DNA of 64,000 nt from assembly GCA_037179385.1 (NCBI GenBank), contig CM074195.1, positions 9,997,787 through 10,061,786 on the forward strand, read 5' to 3'. Both the position numbers and the translations under genes were made by a program. Positions 25,418-38,080 of the stretch are shown here, in pieces. Every line of letters starts with the position of its first letter. Position 1 is the first letter of the stretch. The notes below the pieces were generated by a model. That model had not been told where the DNA came from. It saw nothing but the letters and a program-made list of their open reading frames with translations, and made no database searches. The DNA comes from Holothuria scabra. Taxonomy: Eukaryota > Echinodermata > Holothuroidea > Aspidochirotida > Holothuriidae.

Positions 25418-25668
25418 GCCACAACTGAAATCACCCTAGTGTGAATTATACTACTGGGGTATTTTAATTCATGAATGGCTTTTTCAATTATGTGACCTGC
25501 ATCTTTGTCTCAAAATTTTTTAATTAACACAAAATGTACTGCAATTAACCTTCAGTGTGCAATGTTATTTTCTGAAATGTAAAGGTATTTGCAAGAAAAA
25601 GTGGTTTATTTTTAATTAAGTGCACTGTATCAAAATAAGTCTGTAGTAACAGCATGTCCTCTTTAAAC
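25414..25668 (-). mobile_element. Family B MITE, strongly diverged copy abutting copy 4
   Basis: Begins at the shared TTAA with AAGCCACAACTGAAATCACCC. It follows the family order in degraded form: TTCATGAATGGCTTTTT, TTATGTGACCTGC, AACCTTCAGTGTGCAATG, AAATAAGTCTG, ending TGTCCTCTTTAA. Its greater divergence suggests it predates the neighbour. Confidence 0.55.
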
Positions 25669-25971
25669 CTAAAGTATCCCTTCCATACACATCAGACTAT
25701 CCCCTAGTCCAGGATTTTGCCTTTAAACTTGAATTAATGACATAAATTTGATTTCAAAATCACACATGATTTCCTACAGCAAAGACAGTTTCTGCATCAC
25801 TCAAACTAATAATCTGTTTTTTTTTTCAGTTTTGATATTGAAATATGTCACAAGTTGGTGCGCACCACACCGTGACCATTTCCAGCTGCACCCTCTCAAG
25901 TAATCGCTACGGTTCACAGCAAACCCTTAACAAGTTGTAGAACAAGAGAAAAGACAGAAAACGTGGATGTC

Positions 25972-25989
25972 CTCTCTCTCTCTCTCTCT
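25972..25989. repeat. (CT)n microsatellite
   Basis: Nine CT dinucleotides in a row. Confidence 0.95.
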
Positions 25990-27007
25990 AGATCTCCAAT
26001 CAGATCCCGTAAGTAAATACCATCACTGATAATTTACCAAATTGAAAGACTCTACAACAGAAGTTTAATCTTCAAATTAAACTTATCCTCAGAGGTCCCT
26101 TGACTCATGCGTTCTGCACACCATTTTAATCTGGAACACTGGATACATACGACCAGGCGGTTGCAACATCATTAATGGTTACATGCTAATAAAGGTATTA
26201 CATTCCATCTACAGAGGGCTCAAACCAATTTTCACTTGATCCTGGTGAGAACTGACTCATAAATGAAGGATTTTTTTCCCTTCTTTTCAGAGAAGATAAA
26301 ATATCTCTCCACTTCAATCTGCCACTGACAGAGTGAAGTGTTTGGCAGTGGTTTGAAGGGTTATGTTGTGTATTGGTGCCACCACATATTGTACGTAATT
26401 AGTTCTGGTTAAACCAAAGACATTTAAGTAGATGTTCTACGAACGGGGAATAAAAAAGGACGTAATTTTGTTGAGCAAATACTGTTAATGAAGAGTATTT
26501 TAGTCTCAAAATATACCAAATTTGCTGTAATGACATCATAATGAGCTGGTAACAAAATCATCTAAATTAGAATTTGTCAAGTATTAACATGCTGTTTTAT
26601 TTGTAACAGAGTCTGTTACCAATATATATTTTTTTACTTTCCCAGTTTTTATTCCAAGTAAATTGCTTCAATTATTCATAACCTTTAAGGGAAGGCCATG
26701 GTAATGTCATCCCGTATTCATTGAAGTCAAATCCAACTGGGAAAGTTTCCCCCATCAACTTAAACGAGTCATACCCTGTCATGACAACTGCCCTCTGGTG
26801 ACATGATATCTCTGGAACAAAACTCACCAACAAGACAGGCTATAGAACATTGCTTACAATAACTCTCAAGTAGTATTGGGACTGAGTCACGAAACTACTC
26901 GAATATAAATTACATTTGGTTTTCAGTGAAATCATCTTATGTATCATTTCAGTATGCAGAAAAAAGTATCAACTCTCTCTACGCTTAATCATGTTCAGAG
27001 GCTCTAT

Positions 27008-27077
27008 GAAACCACAACAGGTAAACAGTGCATAGATAGCTACGAAATCACAACAGGTAAACAGTGCACAGATAGAA
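27008..27077. repeat. Tandem duplication of a 35-bp unit
   Basis: Two adjacent units containing ACAACAGGTAAACAGTGC and then ATAGATAG or ACAGATAG, differing at a few positions. Confidence 0.85.
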
Positions 27078-27278
27078 CTATTGGGTGGACTTTCAAAAAC
27101 CATCATTTCATTTGAGTATTATCTGTATTATTAGTATTATTTGTGGTTAAATATCAATGACACCATGGGCCAGATCTGCAGCACAAAATAGTGTTCATGA
27201 TTAAAGCCATCAGAAGGTCAATCATAAAAGTTTTTTTTTTAGAAGATAGAACAGAAGACTTATGAGAGAAGTTTAAAA

Positions 27279-27300
27279 GGGGGGGGGGCGGGGGGGGGAG
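27279..27300. repeat. G-rich run interrupted by one C and one A
   Basis: Two G blocks of ten and nine residues separated by a single C, then AG. Potential G-quadruplex on the plus strand. Confidence 0.95.
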
Positions 27301-29725
27301 GGAAGAGAAGTTTAAGATTGAGTAAAAGGGGGGTGGCTGATTGTGTACAAATGTATGAAGTCAATGGCAAACTTTGAAGTCTCAGTAGGTGAGGGAGGGG
27401 ACAAAAAATTTTCAGGGGCTAAGGGGGCAAAAATACTTCAGCCCTGGCCTCCCCTTCACTTCAGGCCTAAAAATCAATTAAGGAATACAGAACAAGGATC
27501 TTGTACTTTTGGAGTTCTGAATCATTTTTCATAACTTTTTCCACACTTTATCAGGACCACAAAAAGAATTTCTATTATCTTCATCTTGACATTTTACATA
27601 AAATTTGAATTGAAGACAATAATTAATTTTGATACTACAAGTGAGAATGTACTTCGATATTTCAAGTGAGAATGGAACAATGTCACTCTGAGTGGAAATA
27701 TCCATGACTTTTTCTCAGACTTCACACAATTTCCCTGTTAAACATTTTTGGGGCTTTGAAATAACTTTTCCATATTATCATCACCGTTCAAGGTATTCCA
27801 TGAATTCAAGGACCCTCAAACTTTAACGTGAGATTCTTGGTTTCAAATAACCGCTGTTAAAACAGTCTGTCAACTTTCTTGCTTCAATAACAGTAAGCTA
27901 AAAAAGTTTCATGCTTTTAGAAATTATAATGTGATGCACAAATCCTTTATTCTACATCAAAACATTGAAAGGAAGCATATAGTTTCAACCCTTATGAAAG
28001 CCTGCCCCCGAAAACCCCTCACAGAACTCAAAGACAATAAACACCATAACCTTTCAAGTCAGTCTCTATTTTATAGAACCAAGTGAATACAGACTTCCAA
28101 CATTCAGGTGGTCAATAGCAATTTACAGTCTGACATTAAACTATTCCTCTTGAGACTGAAAAGATCTCTCATTTTTCCTTCCACTCATTTTATTTTCGAG
28201 AAGCTTCCAATTTTCCTCCAACAGTAGCCCCCGCAAATTTTATCAACTTTCTTTTTTTACATATTTGTCTGAAGGAACAATTTCCTCCGAAATGCAACTT
28301 TTTTGTTTGACGATTCCTTCTTCCAGAATAACATTTAATAACAAGAGCAAAAGCATATTTGAACTGCCGGTAAAGCGATACAACAATCTAAACACAGCGA
28401 TGCCTCTGTTGACAGACAAAAGCAAAACCCTGCGTTAGGAAATGAGCAATTTTATAAGAGTAGCACACACGTCATTTAATTTAAAATTCCATTACCCTAC
28501 AAAGATTGACTACAGTTACATTTGTAAACTTAAGGAACTGTCAAAATTGCGTTAAAAGAAGGTTAGCACAAACCTTTAAAATTCTCAGTGCCTATAAAAT
28601 TGACAATATAGCTCTTTGACATGTTATGGACCAGAAAAAATTGTCAAAGGGGAATAAAATGCCTAAAAGTTTGTGGTAACTATAACATCAACAAAGCTGG
28701 GGTCTTACAAAGCAATTCAAGAGACACCGATTTATCAAAGGAGGAAGAAGTCTTGCCACTTAAGAAACAGTCGTAAAATGATACAGTATATGCTTTAATG
28801 TAACAAAAGAATGTTCTGCCCTCTGCATTGAAAATAGGTACATGACCGAAGAAATCACAACATTGGGAAATCTGAGCTCAAACTGTGTATTAGTTCTCAA
28901 TCAAAACATTCGTCGTTCAGCACTGAATCATTATTGGCTGGAAGGACAGCCATTTGATGTTGTACCTTCTTGCAGCATGTGCTTCTCGAGTCCTTTATTA
29001 TTCAAATTGTAGTATTGGCTCAAGCAACCTGATGCAAACTGATAAGGTACAAGCTAGTTTAAAGCTCCCCCAATTAATATTAGTTAGAGTTTTAAGGCCC
29101 AGTTTCCAACCTATTAGTTCTAGTAGAGCCGGCCAAGGCCTTTTTTCCAATTGTGGCTCACTGGCACTTAAGTGATGTAAAAGCAACACAAATAACTGAC
29201 ACTTCAGGCTGAAGATACAGGTCTATGAATATCTTTCTGCTGAAGAAATCTACTTTAAATTCAAATTGTACCTCACAAACATCAGTCCCAAAAATGCACA
29301 AGCAAATTTTATACTCATATATAAATTTCTGTTTCCCTATCATCTAGCTACCAGATGATTGACGTCTCGATGAAAACTGATCACACTTCATTTCAGGAAA
29401 CTTATTAGAATAGAAGCAAGCCATCCAAAAAACAAGTATTTGTTTTCATAAAACAAATCAGAATTTCATATTCCTGGAAGGTATAAGCGTTCACAATGCC
29501 ACTTCTAGTACGACTATGATTTGCATAAAATAGGCCTACTGGTATGTTAAGTCCTCTTATGATTTGACTTTGGATTACGTATAGTCCAAGGAAATAAAAT
29601 GCGTTCCCCCTGAACGAAGTGTGGTAGGAACAGTCTTGTGATATGTACTAATACTTGTGGTTTGCACAATAACCTGTGCTTATGACCATGAGAATAGATT
29701 TGTACTCACACACTGAGCATTTTGT

Positions 29726-30307
29726 TTAAAGGTAGTAAAGGTAGTGTGACACCAAAATAACAAAGTACAGTAATTGATGTAAAAAGCATTAAAGAAAATT
29801 GCAGTAATTCCCATCAAAATAAGTTACAACTTGGCCATTTTATGGGTTTATTTCTGATTTGCACTTAATGATGCATAAATATGAGCTCAATATGTAAAAC
29901 TTATGTGATGTCATGGGAGGGGCATACCATATGGCTAATGCTTTCCTTTGTTTTTGCAATCTTCATTTCAAGGGCAGTTGTAACATTAGTGTTTCCTGAG
30001 AGGTTTATTTTGAAAGTTGATATTGTGTCCTTGAAAATCATCAAACTATAAACTATCTGATGAGTAATTAAGAGATAATTAATATAGGGTTAACAAAAGA
30101 AATGTCAACACTGTGCAACACTCAACATCACTTTTTTTGCATAACCAACAAGTTGCTTCAGAAATATAGGAACTTTGAAGAGGTATATCTTGAGAAAGGT
30201 AAAAGATATTGACATAATTCCAATGGATTCTTTCTTTTGAGACCTTGCGCCTTAACTACCAAGTAAATTCAGGGCTAATTTTTGCTGACATGTCACACTA
30301 CCTTTAA
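29726..30307. mobile_element. Family E TTAA-flanked inverted-repeat element (582 bp)
   Basis: Left end TTAAAGGTAGTAAAGGTAGT followed by GTGACACC; right end GACATGTCACACTACCTTTAA. The 14-bp AAAGGTAGTGTGAC is exactly inverted between the ends. TTAA lies at both outer edges, consistent with a TTAA target-site duplication. No open frame of note inside, so it is a MITE or a deletion derivative of a larger transposon. Only one copy in the window. Confidence 0.75.
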
Positions 30308-30322
30308 GCAATGTGTGAAATT

Positions 30323-30515
30323 TTATGCTGTGCAATATGGGCTCTAGAACTCTGCACTGTTTGAATTAGCTGTCAATCAAAGAGCTGAACCAATAGGGAA
30401 TTTCTGTATTAACTCCAAAAATTGTAGTTTGCGGGTAAGTGGGGATTACATAGGTATATAGGAGGTAACAGAGGGGCGATGTAGATTTGTAGTTTAGGGG
30501 TGAAGGGACAAGCAA
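30323..30515 (+). mobile_element. Family A MITE 3' half, interrupted near its end
   Basis: From ATGCTGTGCAATATGGGCTC through CTCTGCACTGTTTGAATTAG and GCTGTCAATCAAAGAGCTGA to ATTGTAGTTT at 30430. After 56 bp of foreign sequence, TTGTAGTTTAGGGGTGAAGG resumes at 30487 and runs to ACAAGC. The left half of the element is absent; family E ends just before it. Confidence 0.72.
30431..30486. repeat. 56-bp insert in a family A copy, carrying motif C
   Basis: Flanked on both sides by the 9-bp sequence TTGTAGTTT (30422-30430 and 30487-30495), so it is either an insertion with target-site duplication or a partial tandem duplication. It contains TATATAGGAGGTAACAGAGG, related to sequence at about 47563-47615 and 59437-59491. 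Confidence 0.55.
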
Positions 30516-30681
30516 TTTTACTCACATGTTGCTTTTTCAAAATGCAAAAAAAAAGTTTAGTTTCCATTCCAAAATATACTATATGGTGTATACAAAAATG
30601 TAACTGATTGCTGGTAAAATTGGTGGTGGAGGGCTTTAGTCAGATTCTTGTACGATAAACACTAATCAGATCCCTACCCCC

Positions 30682-30989
30682 TTTAAGGCCCAGTTCTCTC
30701 ACCCCAAACAGTACCAATTCTCCTAACCTTCTTACTAAAGCCCCTCCCACAATTGTCTGAAATCATCCTCATCCAGACCCAATCTGAGTTTATTGCTTCA
30801 GGATGAATAAAGAAAAACTCAATTTATATAATTCAAAACACTCTCAGTACCATTCACGCTGTGTAATGTAAGCTTTGGCACTCTGCATTGTTTAAAATTA
30901 GCTGTCAATCAAAGAGCTGAGCCAATTGAGAATTTTGGTACCCAGGTACCAAAATTGTAGTGTGGGGTGAGAGGCTTGGCCCTTTAAAG
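30682..30989 (+). mobile_element. Family A MITE, complete copy
   Basis: About 308 bp from CTTTAAGGCCCAGTTCTCTC to GAGAGGCTTGGCCCTTTAAAG. The terminal inverted repeats extend inward through CACCCCAAAC on the left and GTGTGGGGTG on the right to GTACCAATTCTCC and GGTACCAAAATTG. All internal landmarks are present. With the copy at 44432 it is the best reference for family A. Confidence 0.9.
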
Positions 30990-31856
30990 TAAAGCTACCA
31001 CATATATGGAACATGCAACACATACTATGCAAGCCCTTCAAGAGATATCCTATGACCACAAGATACCTATTCAAAATTTATCCCAAGTCTATGATAGGCA
31101 TTTGGTGCAATAATTTTTAACTATGATCAGATCATCTACAAATACCCGGCAAGTCTAAGCACAGAGAGGTCGCACTTCATTTAAGAGTGTCACTATAAAA
31201 TCAACCAAGAACCACACACAAAACTGTCTACCACCCAACGAAAATTGAAAAATAATTCTCCGCAAAGTTTGTATATACTTCTACATGTGTTGCTGAGATC
31301 TTGGGTCACCCAATAAGGTCATCCACTTAATTCTAAGAGACAGGGTACTATTTCTTCTACACTTGACAGCCCCTCCAATTCATCCCAAGTTTTAAGTTCC
31401 ACCAGGGATCTTCCAAAGAGGTCTCTGGGCCCTGAGTTTTTGAAAGTGATCGTAAATTTACTTGACAAGTTAGGAAAGCTTTGCTTAACATACTGCTAGC
31501 TATATAGTACAGAGCTTGCATCAGTGAGTAGCCTATTCAGTCCTGAACAAGAGAATAACACCAGGGATTGCAACGGGAAGTTGCAAACTCTTGTGCACCT
31601 GTTTGTAAAATGATTTGTGTTTCCTTAGACAAAGGATCAGCATATATCAACACAATGTCAGTCCTGCTTCACTTTGTCTTGGCACAACTAATGTTCAAAC
31701 CATGCAGTGTATGAAAGCAGCGGAATTTAATTCATTTAAAATCTTTCAATCATGTGCTGTAGTAGGGTTCAAAATTATATTAGAACTTACAATCACCCCT
31801 TTGATATGAAAAGGAAGATATGCATGACCACCCTCAAAGGTCAAGAGACATTCAGT

Positions 31857-32322
31857 TTAAAGGGCAAGAGCAATCCAGGGAAAAATTTAGCATTCAAATT
31901 TTGCATAGCAGTTTTGAAGTTTTTTGAGATCTTTCACACATTGTTTGTGAAAATGCAAGGGTTATGCACGCAAAAAATTGCTACACAATTTTTCATTTGT
32001 GTAGCAACTTGGCCTGTTTATGTAGCAAATTGTGATGCGATACTGGATAAATTATTTGCTGCAATCATACCAAACTTATTTTGAAGCACCTGCCAAATCT
32101 CACAATTTTCCTCTTATTTTTTCCTTCAAATTATCTTTGAATATTTCAGGACTTCAATATTGCATATTAAAGGTAGACAAAGCAGTCATACCTTATAAAT
32201 TCCACATTTGTGGGTAAAAAATATTGCTATATGACTCTCAATCTTGAACAAATCATGGAAGAGGGCAGCCAACTGCACTACTTCAAGTTGAGGTGATTGC
32301 ATACAGCATCTATCACCTTTAA
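31857..32322 (+). mobile_element. Family B MITE split by a 185-bp insertion
   Basis: The left end is TTAAAGGGCAAGAGCAATC at 31857-31875. The body resumes at about 32067 with ATACCAAACTTATTTTGAAG and continues through ATCTCACAATTTTCCTCTTA, ATATTGCATATTAAAGGTAG and ACTACTTCAAGTTGAGGTGA to a decayed right end CACCTTTAA. Oriented opposite to copy 1. Confidence 0.85.
31876..32060. mobile_element. 185-bp insertion inside a family B MITE, with 6-bp target-site duplication
   Basis: GCAATC is present at 31870-31875 and again at 32061-32066, exactly where uninterrupted family B copies have it once. The insert starts CAGGGAAAAATTTAGC, reminiscent of hAT-type termini, but no matching CCCTG end is present. 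It contains the hairpin TTGCTACACAA / TTGTGTAGCAA (31978-31988 and 31997-32007). Class is uncertain. Confidence 0.65.
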
Positions 32323-35300
32323 GTCAGATATGTTACTGCAACAATGCAAACATACTGTTTTAAAACATGATGGCAATTGAGACAGAGATGCTACTCTAAC
32401 ATTACAGTAGCATCTTCCTGATTGAAAAACAACCTATGATTGTAGGAAAAATATAATCTGCATATAAAATGATTCAGCCTATATGATTTAGAGTCAAATG
32501 CCAAATTGATATTTGAGCAGATGATACATCATTACATTGAAATAGACCTCACATAGGAACAAGTTCAAATATTTGCCACAAAATATACGTCGAAATAATT
32601 CCAAGCCACATTCTCAAACTGAGATTAAGAGAGTCCAGGGACCTCTGGCTGTCTCAGACATTAACTGAAATGCATAAAATTTTAATACACACTTTTACAA
32701 ACTGCTTCTCAAGCACAACAGGATAATTTTTCACCAGCTTTTTACAATTTTTGCAAGTCATTTTAATGTCTTTAGAACATTGTGATGGATTGATAGTTCC
32801 ACTGCGAGTGTCATCAACAATATTGTTGCCACTAGGGAAACTGACATTGAAAGAGGTGACTTTTTTGCGACTTTTGTACATTCTATATGTATCACAATCG
32901 AGGCATTATGGATGATACAGAGTATGTATTAGCTGAGTAGATCATTATAATATATCATTTCGTGTTTTTAATTGACCTTTCACCTTTTCCTTCAAAACAA
33001 ATTTTTTTACCGATAAAATATGTTCTAAATCAAAGGACACCTTGAAAAGTGTCAAGAAACAAATGAGACAACAAAGCACATATTTATGTATGTATGGCGA
33101 CATATACTGTAGCCATTACGCAATGTGTATCCAAGGCGTAAGTAGGGCAGTATATGGAACTTACAGGGAAACGCTGCACTTAAAATGTCCAAACAGTGCA
33201 CACAAAGAAAATGGCTCTAGTCACTATCATTTTCCAGTCTTCTCAGTAAACCCCAGCGATATAGCTTCATCACCTCATAATTACATACCTTGGAAGAATT
33301 TGGAAGCTGCACTGTTTGAATTTTTTAAAAGTTCTGATGCACAAATAATTAATGAGCAAAAAATAACTCAATTTCTACCTGTGAGAAACCTATTCTGTGA
33401 AAAGAAGGCAGCTAGCTGTACTGCTTTGTTTTTTCTTTGACTGTTGTATCATTTAAAAATTTCAAAGGGCGGGGGAATAAGTCATTCGTAAGGTACAAAG
33501 TAGTGACATTCTTATGTTAGATTCCGCTTTTCAAATGTTGTCAGGGATTTCATTTTAATAGTGCGTATCTTCATACAAACCATGGAATTGAAACTAACAC
33601 TTTGCAAATTCAGTACATACTTTTTATCCTTTTCAAAAGGAGGAAAATTAGCCAATAATACACATTTGGTCAAATATCGATTGCTCAGACAGATCCTTCC
33701 TGAAAGTTGGAATTACTTTTGTAGTATTAAGTTCTATGTACCTGACATGGTCGTGAATCATGCATTATTCATGAGATTACCACTCGTGGTTGTTCAACTA
33801 TACCTTACCACATACTGAGAGAACAGAAGAAACTCGGATAGATATCTTACCAAGAGAGTCCTGTCAAAGCGGCGCCACAAAATCAGCTTCCTGCTTAATT
33901 GTGTCAAATATTTGTTGTAGAGCTCAGATACATGATATGCCTGACCAACATAGGGAAAGAAATCCAAAAGTGTGATGCACACTCTGTTCCACAGATTAAA
34001 ATTCTAATATAAGTATTTCCTCTCTTGAAGATTACTTGGGATTTTGTAGGTGAAAGAAAGCATCACAGTAAAAAGTGTACCCTCCTTTTCAATGTAAAGA
34101 GACAAATAAAAGAGAGCTACCCATCAAGGAGGAAACTTTCCCACAATTCTCATTTGAATCAAAACATGGCCCTATTCCATACTGTAGGCAAACATTCAGA
34201 GACTAACCTGTGGGCATGCCGTTCATGCATTTTAATCTGAAAACAAACACCTTTGCTATGAACTTCCTGCCTTTTTTGATAAGCTAAAATATAATCTACA
34301 GGTTACCCTCTATATTTCCTTGCCTAAAATCCATTATGACATCTATACTTACATCCCAATCTTAACAGCCCAGGGTCAAGAAAACTCTGAAATATCTCTG
34401 GTGTAGATAGCACCTGATATAAGGACCAACCTTTTAAAGGGCAAGAGCAGTCACCCCAAACTTATTTTGAAGCAACCAAATTACAAATCTCACAATTTTC
34501 TTCTTACAGGTATTGCTCTTCAAAGTATCCTTTCATAGGCCTTATACTTCAGGACTAATCACTTAAATATTGCATATTTAAGGTACTTAAAACAAGGCAG
34601 TCACTCCTAGTAAATTCCACATTTGACGAGACAAAATATTGCCGTATGACTCTCAATTGTAAATCATGAAACAAGGGCAGTCTACTACACTACTTTAAGT
34701 TGGGGTGACTGCATTTAAGTTCCCTTTTACTAAGGTGTGGTCATACCACAGAGTACTCAAGCAGCTTCCTGGTCAACACACCTTCAAACTCCACAGGCAT
34801 AGATGAATCAAAAAGTTGCTGGATAAATTAAGGAACCCATGCACCAGCTACATCACATCATGCATGAACAGATTAATTGATCTGTCGTTTCATCCAAGAA
34901 GACTGCTGCCAAGCACATCTTCCCCGGCCCCAATATTTACTCCTTAAATTCTCCACAATCCTGTCTTTGCTCTGTCACAACTGCCAAATTCATGTGTTCA
35001 GCAACAGGGGTGGTGCCAGGCTGTTTTGATGGGGGGAGGGGGGAACATTGCAAGAACTGAATAATCATTTTTTACATTTCCCTTCTTTTCCTTCTCTTTT
35101 CACATTTTCTTGAGAATATGGGGGAGGGGGGGGCTGTTGTTCCTCTTCCCCCTGATGCTTCCCCTACTGAGCAACAAGACTGAGTAACATACATAGAAGT
35201 TAATTTGACTCTTAATCTCTGACCCAGCTAATCTTGAGACCAGGTCTCAGGCATGACATACATGTCTTCAGACATGAATGTGACGCGAAGCTTGCAAACC

Positions 35301-37773
35301 AAAATAGTGGGAATTGCCTCTAGCATTTTACCTCTAGCCGTAAGTAGAGAGGGTAACTTTTTTTTGTAGACTGCATCTCCCTCCAGAAAATTGTATCCAA
35401 CAAAGCAGACACAATTAAGTTGAACAACACATCATTAATTCTGACAAGCCTTGGATACCATTTCAACTCATCAGTTTTGAAAACCCTGATAGGGTATAGC
35501 CTAGCTGAAGGGTCAAAGTGCACTGAAGATATCCAAGTGTACAAAAATACACCCCTTGTGCACCTCAAACCCTTATGAAATGGTGCAAAGTCCCTTTTTC
35601 CCTTATCTGTATTCCCCTCCTGATCTCCTTCCCCATGAGACTGGCTATGCCATTCTCCCAAAACAACTTGAGTGAAGAATAAAAAGTCCCCAGGGTCCTA
35701 TTTGGTTCAATCCAGTATATGATCCAATAATGGATGGCATGCAGTTATTTACACTTTGTCCACCAAGTTAGATGAACAACCCAGACAAAAATGACGAACT
35801 CCACCATCACATGATACCATGTACATCCCAACTTAAAATATCTCTCACTCATCTCTTATCCACATCCTTCCTTCGTTAGATCCATTGCTGTAAACTGGGA
35901 TTTCAAAACTTTTGCTCATAGATCTCAATGCACTTCAGCAGGATTTCCTCTCTTGGCAAAAGAAGTAACCACATCACTTCTTCAATTCTGGTTCCATAAG
36001 ACCCATGATCTCATTGTAAGAAGATAATTTGTGTTTGTGACAGAAACTTCCAGTCCTTGGCAACTTTTTGATCGCCAGAGGCTTCTGACTGGCATTAGCA
36101 ACAGGATAAACTACCATTGACAAGGTAATCCTCAAAGAGGTCTGTGGGATTAAGGATGTTCTTATCTCTTCATCAGCCATAAGCCGAAAAGACTGACATG
36201 GGACTCTTGCAATGAGACCACATTCATGATATGTAGGGTAAAGGTTAGGTCGCTAAGCCTAACACAATGCAGATGTGTCACATTTGCCACAAAAGACTGC
36301 TTGTGTAAGTGATAATTGCAATGGAAAAAAGTGTAATTTTCAGCAGAAAATAGGTTACAACCAGTCAACTTTGAAATTGACACAAAAAATTAAGCAAGTC
36401 GGGTTGCATATCAGAAGTTTTACTTTGACAAACATTTTTAAAGGAAAAAGGTAACCTGCATGATGTTCATAAAGCTTTATCTCTTTCATTTGTTTTATTT
36501 TGCAAAGGCTTACAAGTATATGACAGTACTGGCATATGAAGGGACTGGGGTTGGGTTGGATAAAGATATGAATTAAGAACTTCTAGAAGAAAGCAGGGGC
36601 CGGTGGCATCAGGAGACTACCCTCCTGCTTTGTACATTTGCAAGAAAATGTGAAACGGAAAGGAAAAGAAGGGAAAAAGAAGAAAAAGAGCACTTATCTC
36701 ATGGGTTGCTCCCGCGACCCCTATCAAAATAGGCTGGCCCTGCCTCTGGGTGCTTTTGAAAAAAATCCATTACATTCTGCCATCCCAAAGGGAATAATAG
36801 GCTTGGGGCAACATACAATTGACCCCTATTTATACTTCTGTCCCCTTAAAAAAGGTTTCCCTCGTAAAACAAGTCTGTTTTGGTTATGAGGCTGTTTTGG
36901 CTAAATTATGAAGCAACAATAATATTAGTGATATGTAAAAAAAAGTCATTGGCGTCAGAAGTGAATATTTATACAAGATCATCTTTAAAAATAAAGAATA
37001 TGATGAGAAATTTTCAAAACATAAAGGTCCGTCTAAGATCAGATAGTTTTACAGTCCCAATAAAGTTGATAACAGCTAGATTCTCACGAAAGCTGAAGTA
37101 ATTTTGGGGGAGAAATGTTGATATGTTTGTGGCATACTTCTGTTGTGACTCTTGACTTGGGTATTAATATTCCCTGATAACATCAAACAACGGCATATCT
37201 GTAGACAAACTAGGAAACACCAACCAATGTGATGGGTGTCATGTCTTGAAATATTACCTGGAAGCATTTTGCCGGTTCCCCCTCTTGGCGGCATGATGGC
37301 ATGTTGCCTCTTAAACATTCCAGTCAGGGAGAGATAAGATCAGACATGCAGTAGGAAAATTAAAAACTTTATGCAGATGTTTGGACACAGAGTCTGACTA
37401 GGCTGGCATGCTCAATTTCCAAGTGCTCATAAAACGATAGGGATATGTGGAAGCAAAGTGTGCAAAGGGAGAGGGCGCACTTTGCTGTCTTTTATATTTT
37501 GCACTGTTTTCAATCATTTAAAGATGTATAGGGAAGGGTTTATGTCTTATTTCTGGCACAAGAGTATATTTAAAGTGTACTTTGAAAATATAAGCATTTA
37601 TCTCACTGATGATACCACAGTGAATTAAGAAGTACAGTAGGGGGTACATTAGAGAGCACAGCAGGGCACAAAAGTGGTATAATAAGTTACAAGCACTAAT
37701 ACAGTAGACTTTGACTAGTCCAACCTTTATTAAGTCCATTACCCAAGGCCTTCTAAGAAGGACTACATGACTC
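32323..37773. other. Gene-free stretch apart from one family B MITE
   Basis: Contains the MITE at 34434 and otherwise unique sequence. Frames at 33042-33440 (plus) and 35320-35661 (minus) are the longest and show no recognisable domain. Confidence 0.5.
34434..34718 (+). mobile_element. Family B MITE, copy with decayed right end
   Basis: Left end TTAAAGGGCAAGAGCAGTCA followed by CCCCAAACTTATTTTGAAG. The interior runs through ATTGCATATTTAAGGTAC, GTAAATTCCACATTTGA, AAATCATGAAACAAGGGCAG and TACTACACTACTTTAAGTTG to GGGGTGACTGCATTTAAG. The expected CTCTTGCCC before the final TTAA is missing. Confidence 0.88.
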
Positions 37774-38080
37774 CTAAAGGCCTTATTCTCTCTCTTCAAG
37801 CAGAACCAATTCTCCTAACCTTCTTACTTAAGCCCCTCCCACAACTGTCTAAAATTCATTCTCATCTAGACACAATTTGAATTTATTGCCTCAGGATGAG
37901 GATAGAAAAGCCCAATATGTATAATCAAAACACTCTCAAAACAGTTCTTGTTGTGTAACGTAAGCTTTGGTATTAATGCATTGTTTGAACTAGCTGTCAA
38001 TCAAAGAGCTGAGCCAAATCAGAACTTCTGTAGTCTACTACAAAAAATTGTAGTATGGGGTGAGAGGACAAGCCCTTTAA
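37774..38080 (+). mobile_element. Family A MITE, complete but diverged copy
   Basis: From TAAAGGCCTTATTCTCTCTC to GGGGTGAGAGGACAAGCCCTTTAA. Internal landmarks GCCCCTCCCACAACTGTCTA, TTTATTGCCTCAGGATGA, AATCAAAACACTCTCAAAAC and GCTGTCAATCAAAGAGCTGA are in order. The left terminal repeat has mutations in the CACCCC block. Confidence 0.85.

Larger units (their letters stand above)
25669..29725. other. Gene-free stretch with microsatellites
   Basis: Holds the CT repeat, the G-rich run and the 35-bp tandem duplication. Sequence at 29137-29168 (AATTGTGGCTCACTGGCACTT) resembles sequence at about 7819-7841 and, inverted, 43463-43481, hinting at another decayed repeat. No gene seen. Confidence 0.5.

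Noticed and set aside
33042..33440. 132-codon plus frame
   Set aside because: Composition resembles translated non-coding DNA and no domain was recognised.
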